64,000 nucleotides of DNA from an uncultured Rhodospirillaceae bacterium (GTDB lineage: Bacteria > Pseudomonadota > Alphaproteobacteria > Reyranellales > Reyranellaceae), in NCBI GenBank assembly GCA_945952105.1, contig CAMFGZ010000017.1, positions 1 through 64,000 on the forward strand, in the 5' to 3' direction. Below are positions 1 to 9,018 of the stretch, one piece after another (positions within the stretch are counted from its first letter, which is position 1; each line of letters opens with the position of its first letter). The notes below the pieces were generated by a model that made no database searches, was not told the DNA's origin, and saw only the letters and a program-made list of their open reading frames with translations. A program made the position numbers and the translations under genes.

Positions 1-1
1 C

Positions 2-133
2 GGCGTGCTGGTGGCGCTGGCCGAGAAGTTCAAGCTGCCGGTCGTCGCCATCGGCATCGGTGAGGGCATCGACGACCTGCGCCCGTTCGAGGCGCGGGCC
101 TTCGCACGCGGACTGATGGGATTGCCGGCATGA
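2..133 (+). CDS. ftsY: Signal recognition particle receptor FtsY, C-terminal end (partial)
   Basis: Only the last 43 residues are inside the window. They match the end of the FtsY GTPase (NG) domain: a VVAIGIGEGIDDLRPF stretch followed by a helix ending in ARGLMG. In SRP GTPases this segment holds the final G-domain loop and the closing helix. FtsY docks ribosome/SRP complexes at the inner membrane for co-translational insertion. The TGA stop overlaps the ATG of the next gene by ATGA, so the two are probably co-transcribed and translationally coupled. The call rests on a short but very typical stretch. Confidence 0.9.
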   Translation, partial: GVLVALAEKFKLPVVAIGIGEGIDDLRPFEARAFARGLMGLPA

Positions 134-726
134 GCGAGAAGAGCGGCGACGACAACGGCATGCGCAAGCTCTACGCCACGGCGCTGGAACTGGGGCCGCT
201 GGTCCTGTTCTTCATCGCCAACGGCCGCTGGGGCATTTACTGGGGCACCGGCATTTTCATCGCCGCGACGGTGATCGCGCTGCCCTGCTATCGCTGGCTG
301 GAGAAGCGCTGGCCGATCATGCCGCTGGTCGGCGGCTTCTTCGTCCTGGTGTTCGGCGGCCTCACCATCTGGCTGCAGGACGACACGTTCATCAAGCTGA
401 AACCGACCATCGTGAACACCCTGTTCGCGGTCATCCTGGGCGGCGGGTTGGTGCTGTTCAAGAAGCCGCTGCTGAAACCGCTGTTCGGCGCGGCGTTCAA
501 GCTCACGGACGAGGGCTGGTATCAGCTCACGATGCGCTGGACGATGTTCTTCTTCGTTCTGGCCATCGTCAACGAAGTGATGTGGCGGAACTTCCCGACC
601 GAGACGTGGATCGCCAGCAAGATGTTCCTGAGCTTCCCGCTCACGCTGGTCTTCGCCTTCCTGCAGATACCGCTGCTCCGCCGCTACTGGGACGGCGACG
701 ACAATCCCTTTGCGAGGGGTAGCTGA
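130..726 (+). CDS. yciB: Inner-membrane septation/intracellular spreading protein, YciB/IspZ family
   Basis: This 198-residue polytopic membrane protein has the family's typical organisation: about five hydrophobic helices, an early ALELGPLVLFFIANG segment, a KPTIVNTLFAVILGGG helix and the diagnostic WYQLTMRWTMFFFVLAIVNE region. Relatives (E. coli YciB, about 180 residues) influence cell envelope integrity and division-site peptidoglycan synthesis, though the exact activity is unsettled. The N-terminal 12 residues are polar and extra relative to E. coli. It starts inside the ftsY stop codon, an arrangement common in alphaproteobacteria. Confidence 0.9.
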   Translation: MSEKSGDDNGMRKLYATALELGPLVLFFIANGRWGIYWGTGIFIAATVIALPCYRWLEKRWPIMPLVGGFFVLVFGGLTIWLQDDTFIKLKPTIVNTLFAVILGGGLVLFKKPLLKPLFGAAFKLTDEGWYQLTMRWTMFFFVLAIVNEVMWRNFPTETWIASKMFLSFPLTLVFAFLQIPLLRRYWDGDDNPFARGS

Positions 727-755
727 GCGGGCGATTGCATTCGCTCGGTCAGACT

Positions 756-1583
756 CTAGGGCTTCCGTTCTGAGAGCAATTTGACGATCTCGACGGCGTA
801 TTCAGCCAGTTGTGTCCGGTCGACGAACTGAGCGCAGAACAAGATGCCTTCGTTGAAGTGCGCCATATCCAAGCTGTCGACTTCGTACGGGCTCACACGG
901 AACTGCGCGCGTGCCTGCCGTGAGATAGCCCCGTACTCGTCTGGGAAATCCATCCGCAGGTAAATCCGCGTCAGCCGCTCGACAAAGTTGGGAGCGCAGT
1001 CTTTCTGATTGGCGCGCCCGGTCATCTCAAACCAATGGATGAAGGAGGCGCCGAAGATCAGTCTTCCGTCGCCCTCGGTGAACACACCCTCGAAGAAATC
1101 GGATATCGAATGCGGCGTCGACCGGTTGTCGCGGGCGACCATCGTCTGGGCGGGGGCTCGCCGCTCCGCGGCGTTGATCCAGCTTTTCAGTGGTGGGATT
1201 CCGGCGTCCAGCATCTCCGCCGTGTCGCCCACGACGAAAACCACGGCGGCCTTCTCAACATCCCGCACCATCTGGAAGTCGATGCGCGTACGGGCCGAAA
1301 GTTGCCTGAGCTCCCGCTCGAGGGCGGCCTTCACATCTGCGGCGCACGTCGCATTCGGTGGCGGCTTGCCACCTGGCGGAAAGACCAGCGCGATGGTGCG
1401 GTTGCCCGCCGTGGATACGCCTAGGGACTCGAGCCTTGCGTAGAGCGAGGGCGAAATCCTATCGGCGATCCAGTGGGACATTTTTGCGACGGCCTGAAGC
1501 GACAGCTCTGACGGCGAAGGGGCGCACGCGTGCAGGAGCAGGCCCATCGCCACGAGGTACGCACGCAAGAGAGTCGACGGCAT
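756..1583 (-). CDS. Putative lipoprotein of unknown function
   Basis: The 275-residue product begins with a short basic/hydrophobic leader ending in LLLHAC (Cys20), a plausible though imperfect lipobox (His at -2), so it is probably anchored in the periplasm. The mature part shows alternating helix and strand patterns (for example KAAVVFVVGDTAEML near residue 120) but no motif that I recognise. It is faintly reminiscent of DUF2927-type proteins; I would not rely on that. It lies 13 nt downstream of the NUDIX gene on the same strand and is probably the last gene of the M48/TusA/pgk/NUDIX run. Confidence 0.65.
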   Translation of the reverse strand: MPSTLLRAYLVAMGLLLHACAPSPSELSLQAVAKMSHWIADRISPSLYARLESLGVSTAGNRTIALVFPPGGKPPPNATCAADVKAALERELRQLSARTRIDFQMVRDVEKAAVVFVVGDTAEMLDAGIPPLKSWINAAERRAPAQTMVARDNRSTPHSISDFFEGVFTEGDGRLIFGASFIHWFEMTGRANQKDCAPNFVERLTRIYLRMDFPDEYGAISRQARAQFRVSPYEVDSLDMAHFNEGILFCAQFVDRTQLAEYAVEIVKLLSERKP

Positions 1584-1596
1584 TCGTGGGCGGCTT

Positions 1597-2196
1597 CTAA
1601 ACTCCCGCCGGCTTCCTCGGCGGCCACATGCGGGCGAGGTCGCCGGTGGGGTTGGAGTAGGTCGAGAAGTCGGCCTTGTCGCGCGATTCGTGGAAGTGGG
1701 CGAGCGCCCACACCACCGTCGGGAAGGCGAGCTGGTCCCACGGAATATCGGCCCAGTCGACCAGCGCTACTTCCTCGCTCTCGACGCCGCAGGCGATGTC
1801 GGGCGTGACCAGCTTCGCGCGGTACATGATCTGTACCTGCCCGATGCGCGCCACGCTGTACATGGCGAGGAGCCGGTCGATCTCGATGGTGGCGCAGGCT
1901 TCTTCCAGCGCTTCGCGCTGCGCCGCCTGTTCGGTCGTCTCGCCCAGTTCCATGTAGCCGGCGGGCAGGGTCCAGAAACCCTTGCGCGGTTCGATGGCGC
2001 GCTTGGCCAGCAGGATCTTGTCCTCCCACGTGCAGACCGCGCCCGCGACGACCTTGGGGTTCTGATAGTGGATGAACTCGCAGCGGCCGCAGACCAGCCG
2101 CTCGCGATTGTCGCCGTCGGGGACCCGCTTCTCGAAATGCTCGGGCGGATCCCACGGCAGGCGCGGGCGGTCGGGAGGTGTCGTGGGGGCGCTCAT
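1597..2196 (-). CDS. NUDIX hydrolase with a reduced zinc-ribbon
   Basis: A 199-residue NUDIX hydrolase. The Nudix box runs from GYMELGETTEQAAQRE into ALEEA, matching GX5EX7REUXEEXGU, so the metal-binding glutamates are present. The segment before it (NRERLVCGRCEFIHYQNPKVV) is the second half of the Nudix_N_2 zinc ribbon, but the first Cys-x-x-Cys pair expected about 20 residues earlier is missing; His-Phe-Glu-Lys occupies that place. Family members cleave nucleoside diphosphates linked to other moieties, with NAD(H)- or ADP-ribose-type substrates likely. The substrate here is not readable from sequence. It lies 10 nt downstream of pgk. Confidence 0.9.
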   Translation of the reverse strand: MSAPTTPPDRPRLPWDPPEHFEKRVPDGDNRERLVCGRCEFIHYQNPKVVAGAVCTWEDKILLAKRAIEPRKGFWTLPAGYMELGETTEQAAQREALEEACATIEIDRLLAMYSVARIGQVQIMYRAKLVTPDIACGVESEEVALVDWADIPWDQLAFPTVVWALAHFHESRDKADFSTYSNPTGDLARMWPPRKPAGV

Positions 2197-2206
2197 GGCG
2201 CCGACG

Positions 2207-3412
2207 CTACGCCGCCCGTATCAGCGCGGCAACGCCGGGCAGGGTCTTGCCTTCCATCCATTCGAGGAAGGCGCCGCCCGCCGTCGAGACGTAGGAGAAT
2301 TTCTCCTCCACGCCGGCCGCCGCAAGGGCCGCCACCGTGTCGCCGCCGCCGGCCACCGACAGGAGCTTGCCCATCGCGGTGAGCCGCGCCACGTCCTGCG
2401 CCAGTGCCACCGTGCCGGTATCGAACGGCTTGATTTCGAAGGCGCCGAGCGGACCGTTCCAGACGACGGTCGAGCACTCGGCCAGTTCCTTCTGGTAGAG
2501 CGCGATCGTCTTGGGGCCGACGTCGAGGATCATCTTGTCGTCGGGGCAGGCGTCGGCATCGACCACGACATGCGGGGCGTTCGCCTTGAATTCGTCCGCC
2601 GCCATGATGTCGACGGGCAGCAGCACCGCGCATTTCGCGGCCTTGGCCTTCTCCAGGATCTGCAGCGCGGTCGCGGCGAGATCCTTCTCGCACAGGGACT
2701 TGCCGACCTTGATCCCCTGGGCGTGCATGAAGGTGTTGGCCATGCCGCCGCCGATGATCAGCTTGTCGACCTTGCCGACGAGGTTGCCCAGCAGGTCGAG
2801 TTTGGTGGAAACCTTGGCGCCGCCGACGATGGCGCACACGGGGCGCTTCGGATTGCCCAGCGCCTTGTCGAGCGCTTCGAGCTCCTCCTGCATCAGGCGG
2901 CCGGCGACGGCCGGCAGGCGGTTGGCGAGACCCTCGGTCGAGGCATGGGCGCGATGCGCGGTCGAGAAGGCGTCGTTCACGTAGATGTCGCCCAGCAGCG
3001 AGAGCTTGTCGATGAAGCCCGCCTCGTTCTTCTCCTCTTCCTTGTGGAAGCGCAGATTCTCGAGGAGCAGCACGTCGCCGGGCTTCATGTTGCGCACCGA
3101 ATCTTCCGCGAGCGGGCCGATGCAATCCTCGGCGAAGCCGACGGGCTTGCCGAGCGCCTTCGCCAGCGGCTCGACCAGCGGACGCAACGTCATCTCGGGG
3201 ACGCGCTTGCCGTCGGGACGGCCGAAGTGGCTGAGCACGATGACCTTGGCGCCCTTGGCGGCCAGTTCCTTGATCGTGGGTGCCGCGCGCTCGATGCGGG
3301 TGGCATCGGTCACCACGCCGTTCTTCATCGGCACGTTCAGGTCAACGCGCACCAGCACGCGCTTGCCCGACATGTCGGTGGAATCGATCGTCTTGAAGGT
3401 GGTCTTCGGCAT
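2207..3412 (-). CDS. pgk: Phosphoglycerate kinase
   Basis: Full-length (401 residues) cytoplasmic glycolytic/gluconeogenic enzyme that interconverts 1,3-bisphosphoglycerate + ADP and 3-phosphoglycerate + ATP. Visible hallmarks are the N-terminal substrate loop [11 protein letters not shown], the HFGRP basic patch, the hinge region [13 protein letters not shown], and the C-terminal nucleotide-site motif [11 protein letters not shown]. It sits 29 nt downstream of the tusA-like gene and 10 nt upstream of the NUDIX gene on the same strand. In many alphaproteobacteria pgk is near gap and fba; that context is not seen in this window. Confidence 0.98.
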   Translation of the reverse strand: MPKTTFKTIDSTDMSGKRVLVRVDLNVPMKNGVVTDATRIERAAPTIKELAAKGAKVIVLSHFGRPDGKRVPEMTLRPLVEPLAKALGKPVGFAEDCIGPLAEDSVRNMKPGDVLLLENLRFHKEEEKNEAGFIDKLSLLGDIYVNDAFSTAHRAHASTEGLANRLPAVAGRLMQEELEALDKALGNPKRPVCAIVGGAKVSTKLDLLGNLVGKVDKLIIGGGMANTFMHAQGIKVGKSLCEKDLAATALQILEKAKAAKCAVLLPVDIMAADEFKANAPHVVVDADACPDDKMILDVGPKTIALYQKELAECSTVVWNGPLGAFEIKPFDTGTVALAQDVARLTAMGKLLSVAGGGDTVAALAAAGVEEKFSYVSTAGGAFLEWMEGKTLPGVAALIRAA

Positions 3413-3441
3413 GAACTCTCTCTTGTCTGTCGAACGGCCGT

Positions 3442-3669
3442 CTAGCGTTTCCGGATCACGAATACCAGCACCTCGCCCTCACGGGTCGACGACACCAGCT
3501 CGTGGCCGGTCTGGCGGCAGAAGGCGGGGAAATCGGCCTCGGCCGCGGGATCGGTCGCACGCACCGTGAGCAGGCCGCCCGCGGAAAGCTCGCGCAGCTT
3601 GCGGTTGGCGCGCAGCACCGGCAGCGGGCAGAGCAGGCCGGTCGCGTCGTATTCCAGCGTATCGGTCAT
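3442..3669 (-). CDS. TusA-family sulfurtransferase
   Basis: A 75-residue TusA/SirA-fold protein. The active-site signature C-P-x-P is present as [14 protein letters not shown] with Cys14, which in TusA proteins carries persulfide sulfur. TusA itself delivers sulfur for tRNA 2-thiouridine formation and other thiolation routes. The ATG at 3669 was chosen because the TusA homology begins right there and because it overlaps the stop codon of the preceding M48 protease gene by ATGA, implying translational coupling. A longer reading frame extends upstream but is only the out-of-frame shadow of the protease. Confidence 0.88.
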   Translation of the reverse strand: MTDTLEYDATGLLCPLPVLRANRKLRELSAGGLLTVRATDPAAEADFPAFCRQTGHELVSSTREGEVLVFVIRKR

Positions 3670-4478
3670 CGTGGCCTGTAGTATTGCATGGCTTCGGGGA
3701 GCCAACGTCTGATGTCGGCGATGCGGGTCGTGTCCGCGGGATGAGTGCTGAGCCACTCCGCCTGCCGCTTGCCGGAACTGGCGGCGCGCATGCGCTCCCA
3801 CAACCCGACCGCCTCGCGCGGGTCGTAGCCCGCCAGCGCCATCAGCACGAGTCCGATCCGGTCGGCCTCCGATTCCTGTGCGCGCGACATCGGCAGGATG
3901 TAGCCCACCGTCGCGCCGGCGCCGACCGCGGCCATCATCGCCGGCAGATAGGTGCGGCTGCGGCCGCTCACCGTCGCCGACAGCGCCACCGCCGCAGCCG
4001 TCGTGCCGACCGACGCCACCATCTGGTCGCTCATGCGCTCCGCCCCGTGGCGCGCCAGGGCATGGGCGACCTCGTGGGCGATCACGACGGCCATGCCGGC
4101 CTCGGTCCGGGTGATCGGCAGCAGGCCAGTATAGACCACGATCTTGCCGCCGGGCAGACAGAAGGCGTTCGGCTCGTTCTTGTCGACGGTCTTGAACTCC
4201 CAGCGAAAGTTCGGCGCGCGCCACAGTTCCTGGGGCGGTCGCTCGGCGGCGGCGGCGATGCGGCGGCCGACCTTCTCGACCAGCGCATTGGCCTGCGTGT
4301 CGCGCGACAGTGTTTCCTTGTTCAGCACCTCGCGATAGGCCTGCAGGCCCATCTGCCGTTCCTCGCTTTCGCTGACCAGCATCATCTGCGAGCGCCCCGA
4401 AACCGGCGCCGTCTCGCAGGCGGCGAGCAGGGACGTGAGACTGCACAGCATCAGCAGCAGACGTGAGCCGAAAGCCAT
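3666..4478 (-). CDS. M48-family zinc metalloprotease, lipoprotein
   Basis: A 270-residue Ste24/HtpX-type metalloprotease. The zinc motif HEVAHALARHGAER (HExxH at residues 135-139) is intact, and the third ligand lies in ESEADRIGL near residue 196. From the ATG at 4478 the N-terminus is a signal peptide ending in SLLAAC, a good lipobox (Cys21), so I prefer this start over one 34 codons upstream that would bury the leader. The mature domain is likely periplasmic and resembles BepA/LoiP-type proteases involved in outer-membrane protein quality control. It is first in the run M48/TusA/pgk/NUDIX/lipoprotein. Confidence 0.93.
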   Translation of the reverse strand: MAFGSRLLLMLCSLTSLLAACETAPVSGRSQMMLVSESEERQMGLQAYREVLNKETLSRDTQANALVEKVGRRIAAAAERPPQELWRAPNFRWEFKTVDKNEPNAFCLPGGKIVVYTGLLPITRTEAGMAVVIAHEVAHALARHGAERMSDQMVASVGTTAAAVALSATVSGRSRTYLPAMMAAVGAGATVGYILPMSRAQESEADRIGLVLMALAGYDPREAVGLWERMRAASSGKRQAEWLSTHPADTTRIADIRRWLPEAMQYYRPR

Positions 4479-4569
4479 GTGGCGAAGTCTAGGGAAGGTG
4501 CTCCGGGAGGTCGAGCGTGCGCCGCGCGAGGGCGTGCTATAGGGAGGCGTCCACCGAACGAAGACCAAG

Positions 4570-6066
4570 TTGACCCCCAATCGTTACTCCACGATCGGCG
4601 ACGAGCTGTTCGCCGCCGGACGCTTCGACGAAGCCATGTCGGCCTATCGCCAGGCGCTCGCGGCCTCGCCGCGCGATGCGCAGGCGCGCATGGGACTCGA
4701 TGCGATCCTGGAGCGCGCCCGCACCCCTCAGCCCAACGCGCACCTCAGGACGTTGTTGCTGGAAGCCTATGCCGACGACGGCGCCAACTGGGACGCCGTC
4801 GGCTGGGGCGCCGCGAACCAGCTCGCCGTAGGCTGGCCGGCCGACAACGATCTGCAGCGCCTTGCCGCCGATCGCCTGCTGCACGAGTTCCTGCGCAAGT
4901 CGTTGAACCGCGACGCCGACCTGGAGCGCAAGCTGCTGGCGCTGCGCAAGTCCGTCGCCGCCGCCGAACCAACGTCGCAAGTCGCTGAACTGATCGCATC
5001 GCTCGCCGAGCAGGCGTGGCTCAACGAATATGTCTGGCCCGACGATCCGGCGATCGTCGAGGGGCCTGCCGCCGCAATGTACCGGCCGCCCTCGACGCTG
5101 CGCGCCGAGGTGATCGAGGAACAAAGCCTGAAGGCCACGATCCCCGAGATCGCGCCGATCACCGACGCCGTCTCGCTGTCGGTGCAGGCGATGTACGAGA
5201 CCAATCCCTATCCACGCTGGACGCATCTCGCGCGCCGGCCGACGGTCGACGTGCGTGCCGCCCTGATGCGCGATTTCCCGCACGCGACCCCCGTCGCGTT
5301 CGGCGATGAGCCGCTGGAAGTGCTGATGCCGGGTGCCGGCACGGGCCAGCATCCGCTGACCGTGGCCTCGTCCTACGCGAACGCCCGCGTGACCGGCGTC
5401 GATCTTTCCCGCGCGAGCCTCGCCTACGGCAAGCGCATGGCGGCGCGCTACGGCATCGACAATATCGCGTTCCTGCGCGGCGACATTCTCGACCTGCCAC
5501 AGCTCGGCCGCACCTTCGACCATGCCGAATGCGTCGGCGTGCTGCATCACATGGCCGATCCGAAGGCCGGACTTCACGCGATCTCCGCCGTGCTGCGGCC
5601 CGGCGCCTTCCTGCGGCTCGGCCTCTACGGAGAAAGCGCCCGCGCGCTGGTCGTGAAAGCGCGGCGCGACATCGAGGCGGCGCGCCTGCCCTCGACACTC
5701 GACGGATTGCGCGAGTTCCGGCGCAAGGTCATGAGCGGCGAGTGGCGCCGGCTGCGACCGCTGACCGCCTGGGAGGATTTCTGGAGCGCGAGCCTGCTGC
5801 GCGACCTCTGCTTCCATGTGCAGGAGCACCGCTTCACGGTCTCGCGGCTGCGCACGTTCCTCGACGGCAGCGGTCTCCGCTTTCTCGGCTTCGAGTTCAA
5901 TGTCGGCGCATCGCAGAGCGCGGCGGCCAATGCCGGTCCGCTCGAACTCTACCGTGCGCGATTTCCCAACGAGCGGACGATGTCCGATCTCGCGCGCTGG
6001 GAGCAGCTCGAACGCGAGAAGTCAAACCTGTTCCCCGGCTACGCCTTCGTCTGCCAGAAAGAGTAG
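4570..6066 (+). CDS. TPR-containing class I SAM-dependent methyltransferase
   Basis: A 498-residue protein with TTG as the best start. Residues about 5-50 look like one TPR-like helix pair (ELFAAGRFDEAMSAYRQAL). The central domain is a Rossmann methyltransferase: motif I LMPGAGTGQHPL near residue 252, acidic loop VTGVDLSRASL near 275, and ECVGVLHHMADP near 318 as motif IV. The glycine-rich motif I reads GAGTG rather than the usual GCGTG. C-terminal residues 360-498 are unassigned. The substrate is unknown; similar TPR-methyltransferase fusions in proteobacteria are uncharacterised. It is divergent from the M48 protease and convergent with hemC. Confidence 0.85.
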   Translation: MTPNRYSTIGDELFAAGRFDEAMSAYRQALAASPRDAQARMGLDAILERARTPQPNAHLRTLLLEAYADDGANWDAVGWGAANQLAVGWPADNDLQRLAADRLLHEFLRKSLNRDADLERKLLALRKSVAAAEPTSQVAELIASLAEQAWLNEYVWPDDPAIVEGPAAAMYRPPSTLRAEVIEEQSLKATIPEIAPITDAVSLSVQAMYETNPYPRWTHLARRPTVDVRAALMRDFPHATPVAFGDEPLEVLMPGAGTGQHPLTVASSYANARVTGVDLSRASLAYGKRMAARYGIDNIAFLRGDILDLPQLGRTFDHAECVGVLHHMADPKAGLHAISAVLRPGAFLRLGLYGESARALVVKARRDIEAARLPSTLDGLREFRRKVMSGEWRRLRPLTAWEDFWSASLLRDLCFHVQEHRFTVSRLRTFLDGSGLRFLGFEFNVGASQSAAANAGPLELYRARFPNERTMSDLARWEQLEREKSNLFPGYAFVCQKE

Positions 6067-6074
6067 AGCCGCTT

Positions 6075-6998
6075 TCAGTCCGCGAAGAAGCCGGGTCCGC
6101 CGCGGCGCTTCAGTTCCTCGCCGGCATCGCGGCCCATCGCCGCCGCATCGGTGGCGCTGCCTCGGCGCTCGGTCTCGATCACTTCCGATCCGTCGGGGCG
6201 GGCGATCAGGCCGCGCAGGTGCAGTTCGCTGCCCGTCAGGATCGCATGACCCGCGATCGGCGTACGGCAGGAACCGTCGAGCACGACCAGCATCGCATGC
6301 TCGGCGCTGACGCAGACGGCGGTGGGTTCGTGGTTGATCGCGGCGAGCCAGCCGCGTGTCTGTGCATCGTCGGCGCGTGCCTCGATGCACACCGCTCCCT
6401 GTCCGACCGCCGGTAGCATCTCGGCTTCCGGGATGGGCGTGCCGACTTCGGGCTTGCCCAGGCGCTTCAGGCCGGCGAGCGCAAGGATCGTCGCGTGAAC
6501 GGTGCCGTCGGCGCGCCGGGCCAGCCGTGTGTCGACGTTGCCGCGCAGGGTGACGATCCGCAGGTCGGGGCGCCGATGCAGCAGCAGCGCCTTGCGGCGC
6601 AGCGCCGAGGTGCCGACGATCGCGTCCCGCGGCAGCTCTTCGATGCGCGCCACGCCCGCGATCAACACGTCGCGAGCATCCTCGCGCGGGAGGAACGCCG
6701 AGATCGCGAGGCCCGCCGGCTGCGCGGTCGGCATGTCCTTCATGCTGTGCACCGCCGCGTCGATGCGGCCCTTCAGCAGCGCGTCCTCGATCTCCTTGAC
6801 GAACAGACCCTTTCCGCCCGCTTCGGAAAGAGGCCGGTCCTGGATCACGTCGCCGGTCGTCCTGATGGGCACGATCTCGATCGCGCCGGGGCGCGACAGG
6901 GCCGGAACGGTCCGCGCCAGCGCGTCGCGCACCAGGCCGGTCTGGGTGAGGGCGAGCGGACTGCCGCGCGTGCCGAGCCGAAGAAGGGGGGACGTCAT
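6075..6998 (-). CDS. hemC: Hydroxymethylbilane synthase (porphobilinogen deaminase)
   Basis: This 307-residue enzyme polymerises four porphobilinogens into hydroxymethylbilane in haem biosynthesis. Recognisable elements are the N-terminal RLGTRGSPLALTQ, the arginine-rich cofactor-binding motif TSALRRKALL, the SMKDMP loop, and the cofactor cysteine in LDGSCRTPIAGHA, to which the dipyrromethane primer attaches. The start ATG at 6998 gives the expected N-terminus. As in many alphaproteobacteria it is transcribed away from the tsaD region, but here an oxygenase gene is inserted between hemC and tsaD. Confidence 0.97.
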   Translation of the reverse strand: MTSPLLRLGTRGSPLALTQTGLVRDALARTVPALSRPGAIEIVPIRTTGDVIQDRPLSEAGGKGLFVKEIEDALLKGRIDAAVHSMKDMPTAQPAGLAISAFLPREDARDVLIAGVARIEELPRDAIVGTSALRRKALLLHRRPDLRIVTLRGNVDTRLARRADGTVHATILALAGLKRLGKPEVGTPIPEAEMLPAVGQGAVCIEARADDAQTRGWLAAINHEPTAVCVSAEHAMLVVLDGSCRTPIAGHAILTGSELHLRGLIARPDGSEVIETERRGSATDAAAMGRDAGEELKRRGGPGFFAD

Positions 6999-7262
6999 GG
7001 CCGCTGCTCTAGCTCAGGTTGACTGCACGCGCCACACGCGACGGGGAGCCGCTGTAAATTCAAGACTCCGTGAGGGAGCGCGCGATCGTGTCTTCCAGGC
7101 AAGCGTTCATGGAAACAAGCCCTGCAAGAAGGACGGATGCGGGCGGCGCGGGTTCAATGGAGAATGCGATTCTGCTATCGAGACGCGCTCATCCGACATG
7201 ACCAGACCCTTGCATTCAATGTGTCGCCAACCGGCCGCGAAATCGGCGGAAGCCATTTCCGC

Positions 7263-7913
7263 ATGAGCGCGGATTTCGAGATCGTTCCGTTGTTCGCCAC
7301 GCCGCTGGTCGTCTACGACGTGCCGGATGCGGCCGCGCTCAATGCCGACCTGCGGCGCGTCATCGAGGAACGCGAGAAATCCCATCCGGGCAAGCAGGCC
7401 TCCAACGAAGGCGGCTGGCAGTCGACTTGGGACATGGATCGCTGGGGCGGCGTGCCGGCGCTGAAGCTTCTGGCGATCGGCCGCAACACCGCCAATCGCG
7501 CGACGATGGACCGTTCGGGCACGGCCGGAAGCGGTCCTCATCCGGGTCATTTCGCCGTGACCTGGCGCGCCAACATGTGGGCCAACATCAATCGCAGCGG
7601 CCACGGCAACCTGCCGCATGCGCACCCCGGCGCTTTCTGGTCGGGCGTCTACTATGTCGACGACGGCGGTATCGCCGACGAGCCGTCGCTGGGCGGCGCT
7701 CTCGAGTTCATGGATCCGCGCGGGGCGGGGCCGGCAATGTACGCTCCCCATCTCGGATTTGCGCTGCAGGGCGGCCTGTCGGGGGGCGCCAACGAGGTGC
7801 TGCTGCCGAAAGCCGGCCGGCTGGTCCTGTTTCCGTCATGGTTGATGCACCAGGTGCGTCCCTATCGCGGCACGGTCGAGCGCATCTCGATCGCCTTCAA
7901 TCTCAGCCTCTGA
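7263..7913 (+). CDS. TIGR02466-type putative 2OG-Fe(II) oxygenase (first copy)
   Basis: A 216-residue protein of the 2OG-FeII_Oxy_5 type. The fold signature is NMWANINRSGHGN followed by HAHPGAFWSGVYYVDDGG (iron-binding His) and, near the C-terminus, LFPSWLMHQVRPYRG with RISIAFN (second His, and Arg for 2-oxoglutarate). I start it at the ATG 7263 because homology begins at MSADFEIVPLFATPL; the 42 extra upstream codons look non-coding. It is a clear paralogue of the gene at 9019-9654, and the two flank tsaD. Substrate is unknown for the family. It lies 58 nt upstream of tsaD on the same strand. Confidence 0.85.
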   Translation: MSADFEIVPLFATPLVVYDVPDAAALNADLRRVIEEREKSHPGKQASNEGGWQSTWDMDRWGGVPALKLLAIGRNTANRATMDRSGTAGSGPHPGHFAVTWRANMWANINRSGHGNLPHAHPGAFWSGVYYVDDGGIADEPSLGGALEFMDPRGAGPAMYAPHLGFALQGGLSGGANEVLLPKAGRLVLFPSWLMHQVRPYRGTVERISIAFNLSL

Positions 7914-7971
7914 CGACGCCATCCGGGGGCGCCATCTGGCGCCGCCGCCTTCGGGCCTCTAGAAGTCACGC

Positions 7972-9009
7972 ATGCGCGTGATGGGTATCGAAACGAGCTG
8001 CGACGAGACGGCCGTCGCCGTGATCGAGGCGCCGGCCGGGACACAGCCGGTCGGCCGGATCCTCTCCAATACCGTCTACAGCCAGCTGGCCGAGCATCGC
8101 CGTTTCGGCGGCGTCGTGCCGGAGATCGCCGCGCGCGCCCACCTGGAACGCATCGACGGGCTGGTCGCCCAGGCGCTCGACGAGGCGGGGCTTGGCCTCG
8201 CCGATCTCGACGGCATCGCGGCGACGGGCGGGCCGGGCCTGATCGGCGGCGTGATGGTCGGCGTCATGACCGCCAAGGCGCTGGCCTTCGCGCATGAAAA
8301 GCCCTTCGTCGCGGTCAATCATCTCGAAGGCCATGCGCTGTCCGTGCGCCTGACGGAGCCAGTCGGGTTTCCCTATCTGCTGCTGCTGGTTTCGGGCGGC
8401 CATTGCCAGCTCCTCACGGTGCGGGGCCCCGGCGACTTCACGCGGCTGGGTACCACGATCGACGACGCCGCCGGCGAGTGCTTCGACAAGACCGCCAAGC
8501 TGCTGGGCCTCGGCTTTCCCGGCGGACCGGCGGTCGAGAAGGCGGCGGCGGGCGGGGATCCGAAACGCTTCGCCCTGCCGCGGCCGATGTGGCGCAAGCC
8601 GGGTTGCGATTTCTCCTTTTCCGGCCTCAAGACCGCCGTGCGCCAAACGGTCGAGAAACTGCCGGCCGGCGATCCGCGGGCCATCGCCGATCTCTGCGCC
8701 TCCTTCCAGCGCACCGTGGGAGACGTCTTCGCCGACCGTTGCGCCAATGCGCTGGCCCTTGCGCCCTCGTCGACACTGGTGGTGGCCGGCGGCGTCGCGG
8801 CCAATGTCTATCTGCGCGGCCGGCTCGAAGAGGTCGCCGCGGCACATGGCGCGAAACTGGTCGCGCCCCCGGTGAGGCTCTGCACCGACAACGGCGCCAT
8901 GATCGCCTGGGCGGGCGCCGAATGGCTGCGTCTCGGCCGGGTCGACGCGCTCGATTTCCGGCCGCGTCCGCGTTGGCCGCTCGATCCCGCCGCCGCCAAT
9001 CGGGTGTAG
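7972..9009 (+). CDS. tsaD: tRNA N6-threonylcarbamoyladenosine (t6A) synthase subunit TsaD
   Basis: A 345-residue ASKHA-fold protein that transfers the threonylcarbamoyl group to A37 of ANN-decoding tRNAs together with TsaB and TsaE. Motifs seen: [14 protein letters not shown] (phosphate loop), [10 protein letters not shown] (metal-binding His-x3-His), [23 protein letters not shown] and [12 protein letters not shown]. It is full length. The following oxygenase gene starts 9 nt after its stop and overlaps gpsA, so tsaD, the second oxygenase and gpsA form one transcription unit. Confidence 0.98.
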   Translation: MRVMGIETSCDETAVAVIEAPAGTQPVGRILSNTVYSQLAEHRRFGGVVPEIAARAHLERIDGLVAQALDEAGLGLADLDGIAATGGPGLIGGVMVGVMTAKALAFAHEKPFVAVNHLEGHALSVRLTEPVGFPYLLLLVSGGHCQLLTVRGPGDFTRLGTTIDDAAGECFDKTAKLLGLGFPGGPAVEKAAAGGDPKRFALPRPMWRKPGCDFSFSGLKTAVRQTVEKLPAGDPRAIADLCASFQRTVGDVFADRCANALALAPSSTLVVAGGVAANVYLRGRLEEVAAAHGAKLVAPPVRLCTDNGAMIAWAGAEWLRLGRVDALDFRPRPRWPLDPAAANRV

Positions 9010-9018
9010 GCTGCTGCA

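Noticed and set aside
2193..3125. Long minus-strand open frame over pgk
   Set aside because: It is out of frame with the certain pgk gene and its product is Arg/Gly/Ala-rich low-complexity text, the usual shadow in GC-rich coding DNA.
3442..4446. Long frame containing TusA at its end
   Set aside because: Only the last 75 codons match a protein family; the rest is antiphase to the M48 protease.
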